From the NCBI GenBank assembly GCA_000176735.1, contig ADBE01000034.1, positions 1 to 61,734 of the forward strand: DNA of 61,734 nucleotides, given 5' to 3'. Under the pieces are notes generated by a model. It was given only the letters and a program-made list of their open reading frames with translations. It made no database searches and was not told the origin of the DNA. Shown one piece after another: positions 18,480 through 27,303 of this stretch. The number at the start of each line of letters is the position of its first letter. The first letter of the stretch is position 1. The position numbers and the translations under genes were made by a program. This DNA comes from Neisseria polysaccharea ATCC 43768. GTDB lineage: Bacteria > Pseudomonadota > Gammaproteobacteria > Burkholderiales > Neisseriaceae.

Positions 18480-18964
18480 AAAAAATACTCACTGCCGCCG
18501 CCGTCGTATTGGTCGGTATCCTTATTGCCGCCGTTCTGATTCCCGACAGCAAAACCGCTCCCGCATTTTCGCTGCCCGATATGAACGGCAAAACTGTTTC
18601 CAACGCCGACCTGCAAGGCAAAGTAACCCTGATTAATTTTTGGTTTCCCTCCTGTCCCGGTTGTGTGAGTGAAATGCCCAAAGTGATTAAAACGGCAAAT
18701 GACTATAAGAACAAAAATTTCCAAGTCCTTGCCGTTGCCCAGCCCATCGATCCGATAGAAAGCGTCCGCCAATATGTCAAAGACTACGGTTTGCCGTTTA
18801 CCGTCATGTATGATGCGGATAAAGCCGTCGGACAGGCGTTCGGCACACAGGTTTATCCAACTTCCGTCCTTATCGGCAAAAAAGGCGAAATCCTCAAAAC
18901 CTACGTCGGCGAACCCGATTTCGGCAAACTCTACCAAGAAATCGATACCGCACTGGCACAATAG
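18476..18964 (+). CDS. TlpA/ResA-like thiol-disulfide oxidoreductase
   Basis: The 162 residues hold one N-terminal membrane anchor (about 5-23) and a periplasmic thioredoxin fold of the AhpC/TSA-Redoxin type. The active site is SCPGC with Cys60 and Cys63 in INFWFPSCPGC; the cis-proline region is YPTSVLI. Such proteins reduce or oxidise cysteines of exported proteins, for example in cytochrome c maturation. It overlaps the thioesterase gene by four bases. The partner protein is not evident. Confidence 0.88.
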   Translation: MKKILTAAAVVLVGILIAAVLIPDSKTAPAFSLPDMNGKTVSNADLQGKVTLINFWFPSCPGCVSEMPKVIKTANDYKNKNFQVLAVAQPIDPIESVRQYVKDYGLPFTVMYDADKAVGQAFGTQVYPTSVLIGKKGEILKTYVGEPDFGKLYQEIDTALAQ

Positions 18965-18982
18965 CGATGCCGTCTGAAGCGC

Positions 18983-19014
18983 AAAAAAAAGCAGGAACGA
19001 TGTTCCTGTTTTTT
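18983..19014 (+). terminator. Intrinsic terminator after the TlpA-like gene
   Basis: CAGGAAC pairs with GTTCCTG around GAT, with an A run on the left and six T's on the right. A split pair of uptake sequences (18968 and 19038) surrounds it. Confidence 0.8.
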
Positions 19015-19047
19015 CAGATCATCCGCCTCGACACGTTCAGACGGCAT

Positions 19048-19563
19048 TTAATCATCCAGCAGATTCTTTTTCACCACTGCCGGATTGCCTGCCGCCAAAG
19101 AGTAGGGCGGAATGTCTTTTGTAACCACCGCGCCTGCGCCCACGACCGAACCGCGCCCGATGGTTACGCCCGCCATCACAATCACCCTGCGCCCCAGCCA
19201 GACATCGTCCTCCAACGTAATCGGACGGATTTCCGTGTAGCCCTCAAAACGTTTGTTTTCACGGTTAAACTTGTGGTTGCTTGAATAAAACAGGCATTCC
19301 GGCCCCATCATCACATTTTTGCCGATTGTCAAACCACGGCAGATTTCACAGTTTACCCCGATACCGGAACCATCGCCCAAAACCGTATCCGGGAACACAT
19401 AGGCACCGCGTTCGATATTGACCCCGCGTCCGATATGCGGAGAAACCCGCCGTGCCAGAAATACGCGTACGCTTTTGCCGATGATGCCGATACCGCGCAT
19501 ATGAGACGGCGGCAATAGGGAACCGGCGAAGCGCAGTAGCAGGGAAAAAAACTTCACCCTCAT
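19048..19563 (-). CDS. Hexapeptide-repeat acyltransferase (maltose/colanic O-acetyltransferase type)
   Basis: The 171 residues from the ATG at 19563 show the left-handed beta-helix repeats of acetyl-CoA-dependent O-acetyltransferases: [54 protein letters not shown] and the end GNPAVVKK. The start is fixed by AAGGAGG seven bases upstream. Longer upstream reading would overlap rpmE and is not credible. The acceptor sugar is unknown; capsule or LOS precursors are possible. The gene is divergent from rpmE. Confidence 0.85.
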   Translation of the reverse strand: MRVKFFSLLLRFAGSLLPPSHMRGIGIIGKSVRVFLARRVSPHIGRGVNIERGAYVFPDTVLGDGSGIGVNCEICRGLTIGKNVMMGPECLFYSSNHKFNRENKRFEGYTEIRPITLEDDVWLGRRVIVMAGVTIGRGSVVGAGAVVTKDIPPYSLAAGNPAVVKKNLLDD

Positions 19564-19698
19564 AAAACCTCCTTCAGAGTAATCTTTTTGCATTTTATCG
19601 AATATACTCTTGACGTAACAACAGAAAATAGAGAGAATGTCGGACTTGTCTGTAGCATAGGTACATCCCCTATGCCCGCTTTTTTGAAAGGAAATCAA

Positions 19699-19914
19699 AT
19701 GAAACAAGGTATTCACCCGAACTACCACGAAGTCAACGTTACCTGCTCCTGCGGCAACAAATTCGTAACCAAATCCGCGATGGAAAAAGAAAACTTCAAT
19801 ATCGAGGTTTGCTCCCTGTGCCACCCGTTCTATACCGGCACCCAAAAAATCGTCGATACCACCGGCCGCGTGGACAAATTCAACAACAAATTTGGCAACC
19901 TGTTCAAACGCTGA
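19699..19914 (+). CDS. rpmE: 50S ribosomal protein L31 (zinc-binding form)
   Basis: The 71 residues form the zinc-ribbon type of L31, with Cys pairs in TCSCGNKF and EVCSLCHPF. It starts at the ATG in GGAAATCAAATG. A TTGACG at 19610 with a weak -10 near 19633 may be its promoter. An intrinsic terminator follows. Confidence 0.97.
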   Translation: MKQGIHPNYHEVNVTCSCGNKFVTKSAMEKENFNIEVCSLCHPFYTGTQKIVDTTGRVDKFNNKFGNLFKR

Positions 19915-19933
19915 TTGCCGCTTTGCAAGAATT

Positions 19934-19967
19934 AAGCTCTGCCATCATTTCGATGGCAGGGCTTTTT
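19934..19967 (+). terminator. Intrinsic terminator of rpmE
   Basis: AAGCTCTGCCATC pairs with GATGGCAGGGCTT around a short loop and is followed by T's. Confidence 0.85.
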
Positions 19968-19995
19968 AATATTTGGCACACTGACTTCTTATCTA

Positions 19996-20150
19996 TATAG
20001 TGGATTAACAAAAATCAGGACAAGGCGACGAAGCCGCAGACAGTACAGATAGTACGGAACCGATTCACTTGGTGCTTCAGCACCTTAGAGAATCGTTCTC
20101 TTTGAGCTAAGGCGAGGCAACGCTGTACTGGTTTTTGTTAATCCACTATA
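19996..20150 (+). repeat. Correia element, full length (155 bp)
   Basis: It has complete TATAGTGG/CCACTATA inverted ends and the full internal block. It borders the AT-rich cadD segment on its left. Confidence 0.95.
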
Positions 20151-20167
20151 TTTTGACGGGGTTGAAG

Positions 20168-20196
20168 TTGACATCTACAAAGTTTAATGTTTAAAT
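20168..20196 (+). promoter_or_regulatory. cadD promoter
   Basis: TTGACA (20168-20173) and TTAAAT (20191-20196) are separated by 17 bases. Confidence 0.6.
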
Positions 20197-20198
20197 AC

Positions 20199-20218
20199 AT
20201 TCAAAAATATATTTGAAT
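20199..20218 (+). promoter_or_regulatory. CadC/CadX-like operator
   Basis: ATTCAAAAATATATTTGAAT is an inverted repeat with seven-base arms (ATTCAAA/TTTGAAT) just after the -10 box. It resembles the ArsR-family CadC operator of Gram-positive cadmium resistance plasmids, CTCAAATAAATATTTGAATG, as I recall it. No such regulator gene lies nearby. Confidence 0.6.
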
Positions 20219-20228
20219 GAGATGTTTT

Positions 20229-20828
20229 ATGATTCAAAATGTTGTTACTTCAATAATCCTGTATTCTGGGACAGCCGTAGACTTACTTATTATCCTAATG
20301 TTATTTTTTGCCAAAAGAAAAAGCAGAAAAGACATCATTAACATCTATTTAGGACAATTTCTAGGCTCTGTTAGTCTGATATTGCTAAGTTTGCTTTTTG
20401 CATTTGTCTTAGATTATATTCCTAGTAAAGAGATTTTAGGTTTGCTCGGCTTGATTCCAATTTTCCTAGGCATCAAAGTTTTGCTTTTAGGAGATTCTGA
20501 TGGAGAGGCTATTGCCAAAGAGGGTTTGCGCAAAGATAATAAAAACCTGATTTTTCTAGTCGCTATGATTACTTTTGCAAGTTGTGGTGCTGACAATATT
20601 GGTGTCTTTGTCCCATATTTTACTACCTTAAATTTAGCGAATTTGATAGTGGCTTTACTTACCTTTCTAGTCATGATTTATCTCTTGGTTTTTTCTGCCC
20701 AAAAATTAGCACAAGTCCCTTCTGTTGGAGAAACTTTGGAAAAATATAGCAGATGGTTTGTTGCTGTTGTTTATTTAGGATTGGGGATATATATCCTGAT
20801 TGAAAACAACAGTTTTGATATGCTATAG
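20229..20828 (+). CDS. cadD: CadD-family cadmium resistance transporter, probably from a Gram-positive donor
   Basis: The 199 residues form five or six membrane segments typical of CadD transporters of staphylococci and streptococci, with the conserved TFASCGADNIGVFVPYF. CadD lowers cadmium toxicity, probably by export. The gene is far richer in A and T than its neighbours and lacks uptake sequences, both signs of transfer. I chose the ATG at 20229 (MIQNVVTS); two in-frame ATGs at 20217 and 20222 region lie inside or beside the operator. A Gram-positive-style promoter and CadC-like operator precede it, but the usual cadC/cadX partner is missing. Confidence 0.88.
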   Translation: MIQNVVTSIILYSGTAVDLLIILMLFFAKRKSRKDIINIYLGQFLGSVSLILLSLLFAFVLDYIPSKEILGLLGLIPIFLGIKVLLLGDSDGEAIAKEGLRKDNKNLIFLVAMITFASCGADNIGVFVPYFTTLNLANLIVALLTFLVMIYLLVFSAQKLAQVPSVGETLEKYSRWFVAVVYLGLGIYILIENNSFDML

Positions 20829-20874
20829 ACTGTGTCGGGCCAGGAAAAAATATTATGAAAAAGATAGTATCTGC

Positions 20875-20902
20875 AAAGACTGCCCCGTGCAGTCTTTTTT
20901 GT
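20875..20902 (+). terminator. Intrinsic terminator after cadD
   Basis: AAAGACTGC pairs with GCAGTCTTT around CCCGT and is followed by T's. The style (phenylalanine-like AAGACTGCxxxGCAGTCTT stem) is common in Gram-positive genes and may have come with cadD. Confidence 0.75.
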
Positions 20903-21003
20903 TGCCGGTCTTTTTTTGTCTGATGCCGTCTGAAGCAGTCTCTGCACGACCTTTGTGCGAATATTTGCTACACTTGGCAATCCATCCATTTCTTCTTACG
21001 CTT

Positions 21004-22680
21004 ATGTTGACCTATACCCCGCCCGATACCCGCCCGCCCGCCAAAACCCACGAAAAACCGTGGCTGCTGATGCTGATGGCGTTTGCCTGGTTGTGGCCGG
21101 GTGTATTTTCACATGATTTATGGAATCCTGCCGAACCTGCCGTTTATACCGCCGTCGAAGCACTGGCAGGCAGCCCCACCCCCTTGGTTGCCCATCTGTT
21201 CGGTCAAACTGATTTCGGCATACCGCCCGTTTATCTTTGGGTTGCCGCCGCGTTCAAACATTTGCTGTCGCCGTGGGCTGCCGACCCATACGATGCCGCA
21301 CGCTTTGCAGGCGTGTTTTTTGCCGTTGTCGGGCTGACTTCCTGCGGCTTTGCTGGCTTCAACTTTTTGGGCAGACACCACGGGCGCAGCGTCGTTCTGA
21401 TTCTCATCGGCTGTATCGGGCTGATTCCGGTTGCCCATTTTCTCAATCCCGCAGCCGCCGCCTTTGCCGCCGCCGGACTGGTGCTGCACGGCTACTCGCT
21501 GGCACGCCGGCGCGTGATTGCCGCCTCTTTCTTGCTCGGTACGGGTTGGACGCTAATGTCGTTGGCAGCAGCTTATCCGGCAGCATTTGCCCTGATGCTG
21601 CCCTTGCCCGTGCTGATGTTTTTCCGTCCGTGGCAAAGCAGGCGTTTGATGTTGACGGCAGTCGCCTCGCTTGCCTTTGCCCTGCCGCTGATGACCGTTT
21701 ACCCGCTGCTCTTGGCAAAAACGCAGCCCGCGCTGTTCGCGCAATGGCTCGACTATCACGTTTTCGGTACGTTCGGCGGCGTGCGGCACGTTCAGACGGC
21801 ATTCAGTTTGTTTTACTATCTGAAAAACCTGCTTTGGTTTGCATTGCCTGCGCTGCCGCTGGCGGTTTGGACGGTATGCCGAACGCGCCTGTTTTCGACC
21901 GACTGGGGGATTTTGGGCATTGTCTGGATGCTTGCCGTTTTGGTGCTGCTTGCCGCCAATCCGCAGCGTTTTCAGGACAATCTCGTTTGGCTGCTGCCGC
22001 CGCTTGCCCTGTTCGGCGCGGCGCAACTGGACAGCCTGAGGCGCGGTGCGGCGGCGTTTGTCAACTGGTTCGGCATTATGGCGTTCGGACTGTTTGCCGT
22101 GTTCCTGTGGACGGGCTTTTTCGCCATGAATTACGGCTGGCCCGCCAAGCTTGCCGAACGCGCCGCCTACTTCAGCCCGTATTACGTTCCCGACATCGAT
22201 CCCATTCCGATGGCGGTTGCCGTACTGTTCACACCCTTGTGGCTGTGGGCGATTACCCGCAAAAACATACGCGGCAGGCAGGCGGTTACCAACTGGGCGG
22301 CAGGCGTTACCCTGACCTGGGCTTTGCTGATGACGCTGTTCCTGCCGTGGCTGGACGCGGCGAAAAGCCACGCGCCCGTCGTCCGGAGTATGGAGGCATC
22401 GCTTTCCCCGGAATTAAAACGGGGGCTTTCAGACGGCATCGAGTGTATCGGCATAGACAGCGGCGACCTGCACACGCGGATTGTTTGGACGCAGTACGGC
22501 ACATTGCCGCACCGCGTCGGCGATGTACAATGCCGCTACCGCATCGTCCGCCTGCCCCAAAATGCGGATGCGCCGCAAGGCTGGCAGACGGTCTGGCAGG
22601 GTGCGCGCCCGCGCAACAAAGACAGCAAGTTCGCACTGATACGGAAAATCGGGGAAAATATATTAAAAACAACAGATTGA
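21004..22680 (+). CDS. Polytopic membrane glycosyltransferase, ArnT/PMT-like
   Basis: The 558 residues have about ten or more membrane segments. The N-terminal loop HDLWNPAEPAVYTAVEAL resembles the catalytic first periplasmic loop of ArnT and other GT-C enzymes, where an acidic residue followed by Glu-Pro is typical. A soluble C-terminal part follows about residue 450. These enzymes use polyprenyl-linked sugars in the inner membrane. The ATG at 21004 is chosen because upstream in-frame sequence includes the cadD terminator and an uptake sequence. The substrate cannot be named. Confidence 0.75.
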   Translation: MLTYTPPDTRPPAKTHEKPWLLMLMAFAWLWPGVFSHDLWNPAEPAVYTAVEALAGSPTPLVAHLFGQTDFGIPPVYLWVAAAFKHLLSPWAADPYDAARFAGVFFAVVGLTSCGFAGFNFLGRHHGRSVVLILIGCIGLIPVAHFLNPAAAAFAAAGLVLHGYSLARRRVIAASFLLGTGWTLMSLAAAYPAAFALMLPLPVLMFFRPWQSRRLMLTAVASLAFALPLMTVYPLLLAKTQPALFAQWLDYHVFGTFGGVRHVQTAFSLFYYLKNLLWFALPALPLAVWTVCRTRLFSTDWGILGIVWMLAVLVLLAANPQRFQDNLVWLLPPLALFGAAQLDSLRRGAAAFVNWFGIMAFGLFAVFLWTGFFAMNYGWPAKLAERAAYFSPYYVPDIDPIPMAVAVLFTPLWLWAITRKNIRGRQAVTNWAAGVTLTWALLMTLFLPWLDAAKSHAPVVRSMEASLSPELKRGLSDGIECIGIDSGDLHTRIVWTQYGTLPHRVGDVQCRYRIVRLPQNADAPQGWQTVWQGARPRNKDSKFALIRKIGENILKTTD

Positions 22681-22737
22681 ACCGAGTTTCTGGATTAAGT
22701 GCCGGAAATTGCGTATAATTGCGCGATTAAACCTTTA

Positions 22738-22892
22738 TATAGTGGATTAACAAAAATCAGGACAAGGCGACGAAGCCGCAGACAGTACAAATAGTACGGA
22801 ACCGATTCACTTAGTGCTTGGGCACCTTAGAGAATCGTTCTCTTTGAGCTAAGGCGAGGCAACGCCGTACTGGTTTTTGTTAATCCACTATA
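22738..22892 (+). repeat. Correia element, full length (155 bp), in the sspA leader
   Basis: It has TATAGTGGATTAAC and GTTAATCCACTATA ends and ends 42 bases before the sspA ATG. A TATAAT at 22714-22719 lies just upstream, so a transcript from there would carry the whole hairpin. Confidence 0.95.
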
Positions 22893-22934
22893 AATCAGCC
22901 GTTTTGCAGGCATCACACAGGAGCGACAATTATT

Positions 22935-23540
22935 ATGATGACCCTCTATTCCGGCATTACCTGCCCCTTCAGCCACCGCTGCCGCTTCGTTTTGTACGAA
23001 AAAGGTATGGATTTTGAAATCAAAGACGTCGATATTTACAATAAGCCCGAAGACCTCGCCGTCATGAACCCGTATAACCAAGTCCCCGTGCTGGTCGAGC
23101 GCGATTTGGTGCTGCACGAGTCCAACATCATCAACGAATACATTGACGAACGCTTCCCCCATCCGCAGCTTATGCCCGGCGATCCCGTTATGCGCGGCAG
23201 GGGCCGGCTGGTGCTGTACCGTATGGAAAAAGAATTGTTCAACCACGCCCAAGTTTTGGAAAACCCCGCCGCTACCAACAAGGAACAGGCAAAAGCGCGC
23301 GAAGCCATCGGCAACGGTCTGACCATGCTTGCCCCTTCGTTCAGCAAAAGCAAATACATCCTCGGCGAAGATTTTTCTATGATTGATGTCGCCCTGGCCC
23401 CGCTGCTGTGGCGGCTCGACCACTACGATGTCAAACTGGGCAAAAGTGCCGCGCCGCTGCTCAAATACGCCGAGCGCATCTTCCAGCGCGAAGCCTTTAT
23501 CGAAGCACTGACACCCGCCGAAAAAGCCATGCGCAAATAA
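22935..23540 (+). CDS. sspA: Stringent starvation protein A (SspA)
   Basis: SspA is a glutathione-transferase-fold protein that binds RNA polymerase and alters promoter choice in starved cells. The 201 residues start MMTLYSGITCPFSHRCRFVL (thioredoxin-like domain) and contain NPYNQVPVLVERDLVLHES, a conserved SspA stretch; the helical domain follows from about 85. It forms a pair with sspB 71 bases downstream. A Correia element lies in the leader. Confidence 0.95.
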   Translation: MMTLYSGITCPFSHRCRFVLYEKGMDFEIKDVDIYNKPEDLAVMNPYNQVPVLVERDLVLHESNIINEYIDERFPHPQLMPGDPVMRGRGRLVLYRMEKELFNHAQVLENPAATNKEQAKAREAIGNGLTMLAPSFSKSKYILGEDFSMIDVALAPLLWRLDHYDVKLGKSAAPLLKYAERIFQREAFIEALTPAEKAMRK

Positions 23541-23611
23541 GCCCGGAATGCTTGCAAAACCCACCGTTTTGCAGGCATTTTCACATTCAGGCACACCACA
23601 CGGAACCCATT

Positions 23612-24004
23612 ATGCCCACCTCAACCAAACCCTATATTCTCCGCGCACTTTGCGAATGGTGCAGCGACAACAGCCTCACACCGCACATCCTTGTCTGGGT
23701 CAACGAACACACGCGCGTCCCCATGCAGTACGTCCGCGACAACGAAATTATGCTCAACATCGGTGCGACCGCCACGCAAAACCTTCAAATCGACAACGAT
23801 TGGATCAGTTTTTCCGCCCGTTTCGGCGGGCAGGCGCACGATATATGGATACCTGTCGGACACGTCCTCAGCCTTTTCGCACGGGAGACCGGTGAAGGTA
23901 TGGGGTTTGAATTGGAGGAGTACCGCCCCGATACGCCGCCTGAAAACACCTCTGCCGAAACCGCGCCCCGACCCGCCAAAAAAGGCTTGAAATTGGTCAA
24001 ATAA
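23612..24004 (+). CDS. sspB: ClpXP adaptor SspB
   Basis: SspB delivers ssrA-tagged proteins to ClpXP. The 130 residues carry the core fold with YILRALCEWCSDNSLTPHI and IWIPVGHVLSLFARETGEG; the C-terminal tail is variable and ends PAKKGLKLVK, the short motif that docks on ClpX. It lies downstream of sspA in the same direction. Confidence 0.95.
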   Translation: MPTSTKPYILRALCEWCSDNSLTPHILVWVNEHTRVPMQYVRDNEIMLNIGATATQNLQIDNDWISFSARFGGQAHDIWIPVGHVLSLFARETGEGMGFELEEYRPDTPPENTSAETAPRPAKKGLKLVK

Positions 24005-24008
24005 ATCT

Positions 24009-24043
24009 ATGCCGTCTGAACGGAATCGTGTTTCAGACAGCAT
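24009..24043 (+). terminator. Terminator of sspAB (imperfect DUS pair)
   Basis: ATGCCGTCTGAA pairs with TTCAGACAGCAT, which has one changed base, followed by TTTTG. Confidence 0.65.
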
Positions 24044-24144
24044 TTTGTCCGATGGGGCGCAAACGGAATCTGTTTATCGGCAAAACCCGTTTCGGCGTAT
24101 CAAAACCGTGTTGCCCCTGCCGATTCGATATTGGGATATTGAAA

Positions 24145-24182
24145 ATGCCGTCTGAACCTGCGATACGGGCTTCAGACGGCAT
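24145..24182. terminator. Paired-DUS terminator after yqeY
   Basis: AAAATGCCGTCTGAA and TTCAGACGGCATTTTT flank a GC-rich loop. It lies 20 bases from the yqeY stop. Confidence 0.85.
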
Positions 24183-24202
24183 TTTTCCTTATATTCATAC
24201 AA

Positions 24203-24649
24203 TCAGGCGGTCAGTACGGCTTTCAGGATTTTGTTGACTTCACCCATGTCGGCTTTACTGGCAAGTCGGGTTTTCAATACGCCCATCACTTTGCCCATAT
24301 CCGCCATACCTGCCGCGCCGGTTTCGGCAACGGCGGCTTCGACCGCAGTACGGATTTCTCCGGCGGAGAGCATTTGCGGCAGGTAGCGGTGCAGTACCTC
24401 GATTTCGGCGTTTTCTTTGTCTGCCAAATCCTGGCGGCCGGCTTCAGTGTAGATTTTCGCGCTGTCTTTGCGCTGTTTGACCATTTTGGTCAGGATGGCG
24501 GTGATTTTGGCATCGTCGGCTTCGGTGCGTTCGTCCACTTCAAACTGTTTGACGGCGGCGTTGATGAGGCGGATGGTGCCGAGGGAAACTTGGTCTTTGG
24601 CGCGCATCGCGGTTTTCATGTCTTCGGTAAGGCGGATTTTCAGGCTCAT
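24203..24649 (-). CDS. yqeY: GatB/YqeY domain protein
   Basis: The 148 residues match the YqeY family, which shares a domain with the GatB subunit of amidotransferases: MSLKIRLTEDMKTAMRAKD and GKVMGVLKTRLASKADMGEV. Its job is uncertain; a role near tRNA amidation or translation is assumed. It follows rpsU on the same strand, an arrangement common in bacteria. The ATG at 24649 is used because upstream in-frame reading passes through the intergenic hairpin. Confidence 0.93.
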   Translation of the reverse strand: MSLKIRLTEDMKTAMRAKDQVSLGTIRLINAAVKQFEVDERTEADDAKITAILTKMVKQRKDSAKIYTEAGRQDLADKENAEIEVLHRYLPQMLSAGEIRTAVEAAVAETGAAGMADMGKVMGVLKTRLASKADMGEVNKILKAVLTA

Positions 24650-24780
24650 AATGTTCTCGCTGGGATGTCGGATGGAAACGGCGGGTTTCGATGCCGTCTG
24701 AAAAGCAAAACACACCGCAGAGCAGGTCTTGCGGTGTGTCCTCATATCACAGGGCTGACCTGTAATCTGTACTTGAACGT

Positions 24781-24993
24781 TTAGTACATTTTGGGCGGCA
24801 GCTGTTGGCTGCGCAGGCGTTTTTGCAGGCGTTTTACGGCTGCCGCTTTTTTGCGTTTGCGTTCGGTAGTCGGTTTTTCGTAGGCTTCGCGGGCGCGCAG
24901 CTCGGTCAGCAGGCCGGTTTTTTCTACGGCGCGTTTGAAACGGCGCATAGCGACTTCAAATGGTTCATTCTCTTTTACGCGGATTGCAGGCAT
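24781..24993 (-). CDS. rpsU: 30S ribosomal protein S21
   Basis: The 70 residues begin [20 protein letters not shown] and are very basic, as in all S21 proteins. A ribosome site TAAAGGAAAT precedes the ATG. A stem (ACACCGCA/TGCGGTGT at about 24711-24738) separates it from yqeY and may partly terminate. The upstream 288 bases to ltgA hold no other gene, only a paired-DUS terminator. Confidence 0.97.
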   Translation of the reverse strand: MPAIRVKENEPFEVAMRRFKRAVEKTGLLTELRAREAYEKPTTERKRKKAAAVKRLQKRLRSQQLPPKMY

Positions 24994-25237
24994 TTTATTT
25001 CCTTTAATAAATTCGGTTGTTGCATCTGCCCATCATATCGGTGGAAAGGGTAGGGCAGACGGTGTTGAAGGTTTACCGTATCGCTGTGCCTTGCGGCGGC
25101 GGGATACGCGCCGTGACGGAAACATCACCTCCTAACGGGTCGGCTTGTGCCGTGTCAAGCTGCTTGAAAAAGCAGGAAAAACAATTTTCGGATTGTCTTA
25201 TATTTATGGTTCGCCGTCAATGCCGTTCGGGATAAAA

Positions 25238-25274
25238 ATGCCGTCTGAAAGACCGGGCGGGTTTCAGACGGCAT
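25238..25274. terminator. Paired-DUS terminator after ltgA
   Basis: ATGCCGTCTGAAA and TTTCAGACGGCAT flank a GC-rich loop immediately beyond the ltgA stop. Confidence 0.8.
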
Positions 25275-25281
25275 CGGTACG

Positions 25282-27117
25282 TCAGCGTGCAGGAACGGTG
25301 CCCATACGCTGTTTGAGCGGGATGTGCGGCGCGCCGAAGAGGGAGGCGTAGTAGGCGGCATTGGTCATCACTTTTTTGACATAGTCGCGCGTTTCGGAAA
25401 ACGGGATGGTTTCGGCATATACCGCGCCTTCGAGGGGCGTGTCCGCCTGCCATCGGCGCGCCCTGCCGGGGCCGGCGTTATAGCCTGCGGTGGCGAGAAC
25501 TTCGTTGTTTTGCAGGCGGCGTTTGGTGTCCGCCATATACCACGTCCCCATACGGATATTACCGTCGGCGGTGTAAAGTTGTGCGGCATCCATACCGATT
25601 TTGCCGGCGATTTCGCGCGCGGTGGCAGGCATAACCTGCATCAGCCCCTGCGCGCCTACGCCGGATTGCGCGCCCATAACGAAACGGCTTTCCTGACGGA
25701 TGAGCCCGTAAACCCACGCCGGATCGACATTAACATTTTGCGCGTGGCGGATTACCGTGTCTTTAAAGGGCGAAATATAGCGCAATGTGTAGTTGAGTTT
25801 GCGGTCGGTGCGTTCCGCGCTGTTGACTGCCATATCGTAAAAACCGTGGTCGAACGCGGTTTGCGCGGCGGTCAGCAGCTTGTCTTCGTCGAAGCCGCGT
25901 GTGGCAAAACGCCATTCTGCCTGAGCCTGACGGCGCATTTTCGCATCGCCGGTAGTTCGGCTGTTTTGGAATAGCACCAGCGCGCGTTTGACTGCACCGT
26001 CTTCCGCCATACGGAGGACGCTGTTTTTGCCGGCATCAGGCACATTGTTGCGCGTATCGATTTTGCGCCCCAACTCTTCCCCTGCCAGCACCGCATAAAA
26101 ATTCCTGCCCGTCGCTGCCGCCTGTTTGTAAAGTTTTTCCGCCTCTTGCGTGTTGCCCGTTGCGGCGCGGCTGCGTGCCAGCCAGTAGAGCCAGGTCGGG
26201 CTTTTTTGCAGTTTTTCGGGCATATGCGAGATCACGGAGGCCAGCTCGTCCCAACGTCGGGCGCGCAAGGCGGCGCGGGCGTACCACTCGATCTGGTCGT
26301 CGGTCAGTTGTCTGCGGTCGGCAACTTTGCCGTAATAGTCCAAGGCGGCAGGCACATTGAGGTTTTGCGACTGATAATGCCCCAATACGCCCCACGCGAA
26401 ACTGCGTTGTTCGGGGCTTAAACCGCTTTCCATTTCGGACAGCAGGGCGGCGGCATTCGGCGATTTGCGTGCTTCTTTGCCGATGACGTTCAACAGGGCA
26501 TATTCGCGCGAACCTTGTGTACCGCCGTCAAACGGGCTGCCCAATGCGGCGGCAAGGTTGCGTGCGTCTGTGGTTTGGCGGCCGGCCAGCAGTCCGCGCA
26601 CGCGCCTCCAGGCGTCGTTGCCGTCCAACAAGCCGGATGCGGCTGCCTGTTCCAACAGTTTGGTGCAGCCCGAAGGCAGTTTGCCCGTATTTTTGACCAG
26701 TTCGGCGGCACGCGTATAGTCGTTGCGGTTCGAATCGGCGTAGCATTCGACTTCTTGGGCGCGCCCTTCAGGTTTGAGTTTGGCATATTCCTGTGCAAAC
26801 AGCGTCCACTGTTTGCGTGCGCCCAAAGACTTCAGCCACTCGTTGCGGACATTTTCCGCCATCGCACTGTCGCCGGCGTTTTCCAAATAGGCGGCGACAG
26901 CCGCATCGTTTTTCTGTTTCACTGCATCCAGTGCGGACGGGTAGCCGCCGTAATCTTCCAGTGTTTTTTCTTCAGGTTCGGCTGGGCGGGTGGGAACGCT
27001 TGCCGAAAGATCGGCAGTTTCTGCTTTGCCGGCTGGCGGTGTGTTTGTGGAAGAACACGCGGCAAGCACCAAGGCTGCCAGCAGCGGCAGGGAATGCTTC
27101 AGAGAGGGTAGGTACAT
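25282..27117 (-). CDS. ltgA: Lytic murein transglycosylase LtgA (Slt family lipoprotein)
   Basis: LtgA cuts glycan strands of peptidoglycan to give 1,6-anhydro-muropeptides. The 611 residues start with a lipobox LAAC (Cys21), unlike the soluble E. coli Slt70. A long helical superstructure (about 60-430) is followed by the catalytic domain with the Glu in RQESRF (about residue 475), then GAQGLMQVMPATAREIA and AGYNAGPGRARRW. It is anchored in the outer membrane. The gene stands alone on the minus strand with a DUS terminator. Confidence 0.95.
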   Translation of the reverse strand: MYLPSLKHSLPLLAALVLAACSSTNTPPAGKAETADLSASVPTRPAEPEEKTLEDYGGYPSALDAVKQKNDAAVAAYLENAGDSAMAENVRNEWLKSLGARKQWTLFAQEYAKLKPEGRAQEVECYADSNRNDYTRAAELVKNTGKLPSGCTKLLEQAAASGLLDGNDAWRRVRGLLAGRQTTDARNLAAALGSPFDGGTQGSREYALLNVIGKEARKSPNAAALLSEMESGLSPEQRSFAWGVLGHYQSQNLNVPAALDYYGKVADRRQLTDDQIEWYARAALRARRWDELASVISHMPEKLQKSPTWLYWLARSRAATGNTQEAEKLYKQAAATGRNFYAVLAGEELGRKIDTRNNVPDAGKNSVLRMAEDGAVKRALVLFQNSRTTGDAKMRRQAQAEWRFATRGFDEDKLLTAAQTAFDHGFYDMAVNSAERTDRKLNYTLRYISPFKDTVIRHAQNVNVDPAWVYGLIRQESRFVMGAQSGVGAQGLMQVMPATAREIAGKIGMDAAQLYTADGNIRMGTWYMADTKRRLQNNEVLATAGYNAGPGRARRWQADTPLEGAVYAETIPFSETRDYVKKVMTNAAYYASLFGAPHIPLKQRMGTVPAR

Positions 27118-27303
27118 CGGATTTCCTTAAGAATCTGAACCCTGAACGGTCAGGGTTGGAAAAGACAAAATGCCGTCTGAACAGGCGTTTGCCCGAATTA
27201 TATGCCGAAACTGCACCACCTTTGGAATGTTTCCGACATAATTTATATTTTTCAATAATTTGCCGTTTGGGTGCGAACCGCTGCCTTTGCCCGTTTCAGA
27301 CGG

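Noticed and set aside
19564-19845. Upstream extension of the acetyltransferase frame.
   Set aside because: It is antisense to rpmE; an AAGGAGG site fixes the start at 19563.
20800-21003. An upstream extension of the glycosyltransferase gene (starting MKTTVLICYRL).
   Set aside because: It would run through the end of cadD, the cadD terminator and a DNA uptake sequence; the ATG at 21004 is the sensible start.
21237-22718. A 493-codon plus-strand frame overlapping the membrane glycosyltransferase in another frame.
   Set aside because: The product is Arg- and Cys-rich low-complexity sequence, a GC-rich frame shadow; the 21004 frame has membrane segments and a GT-C-type loop.
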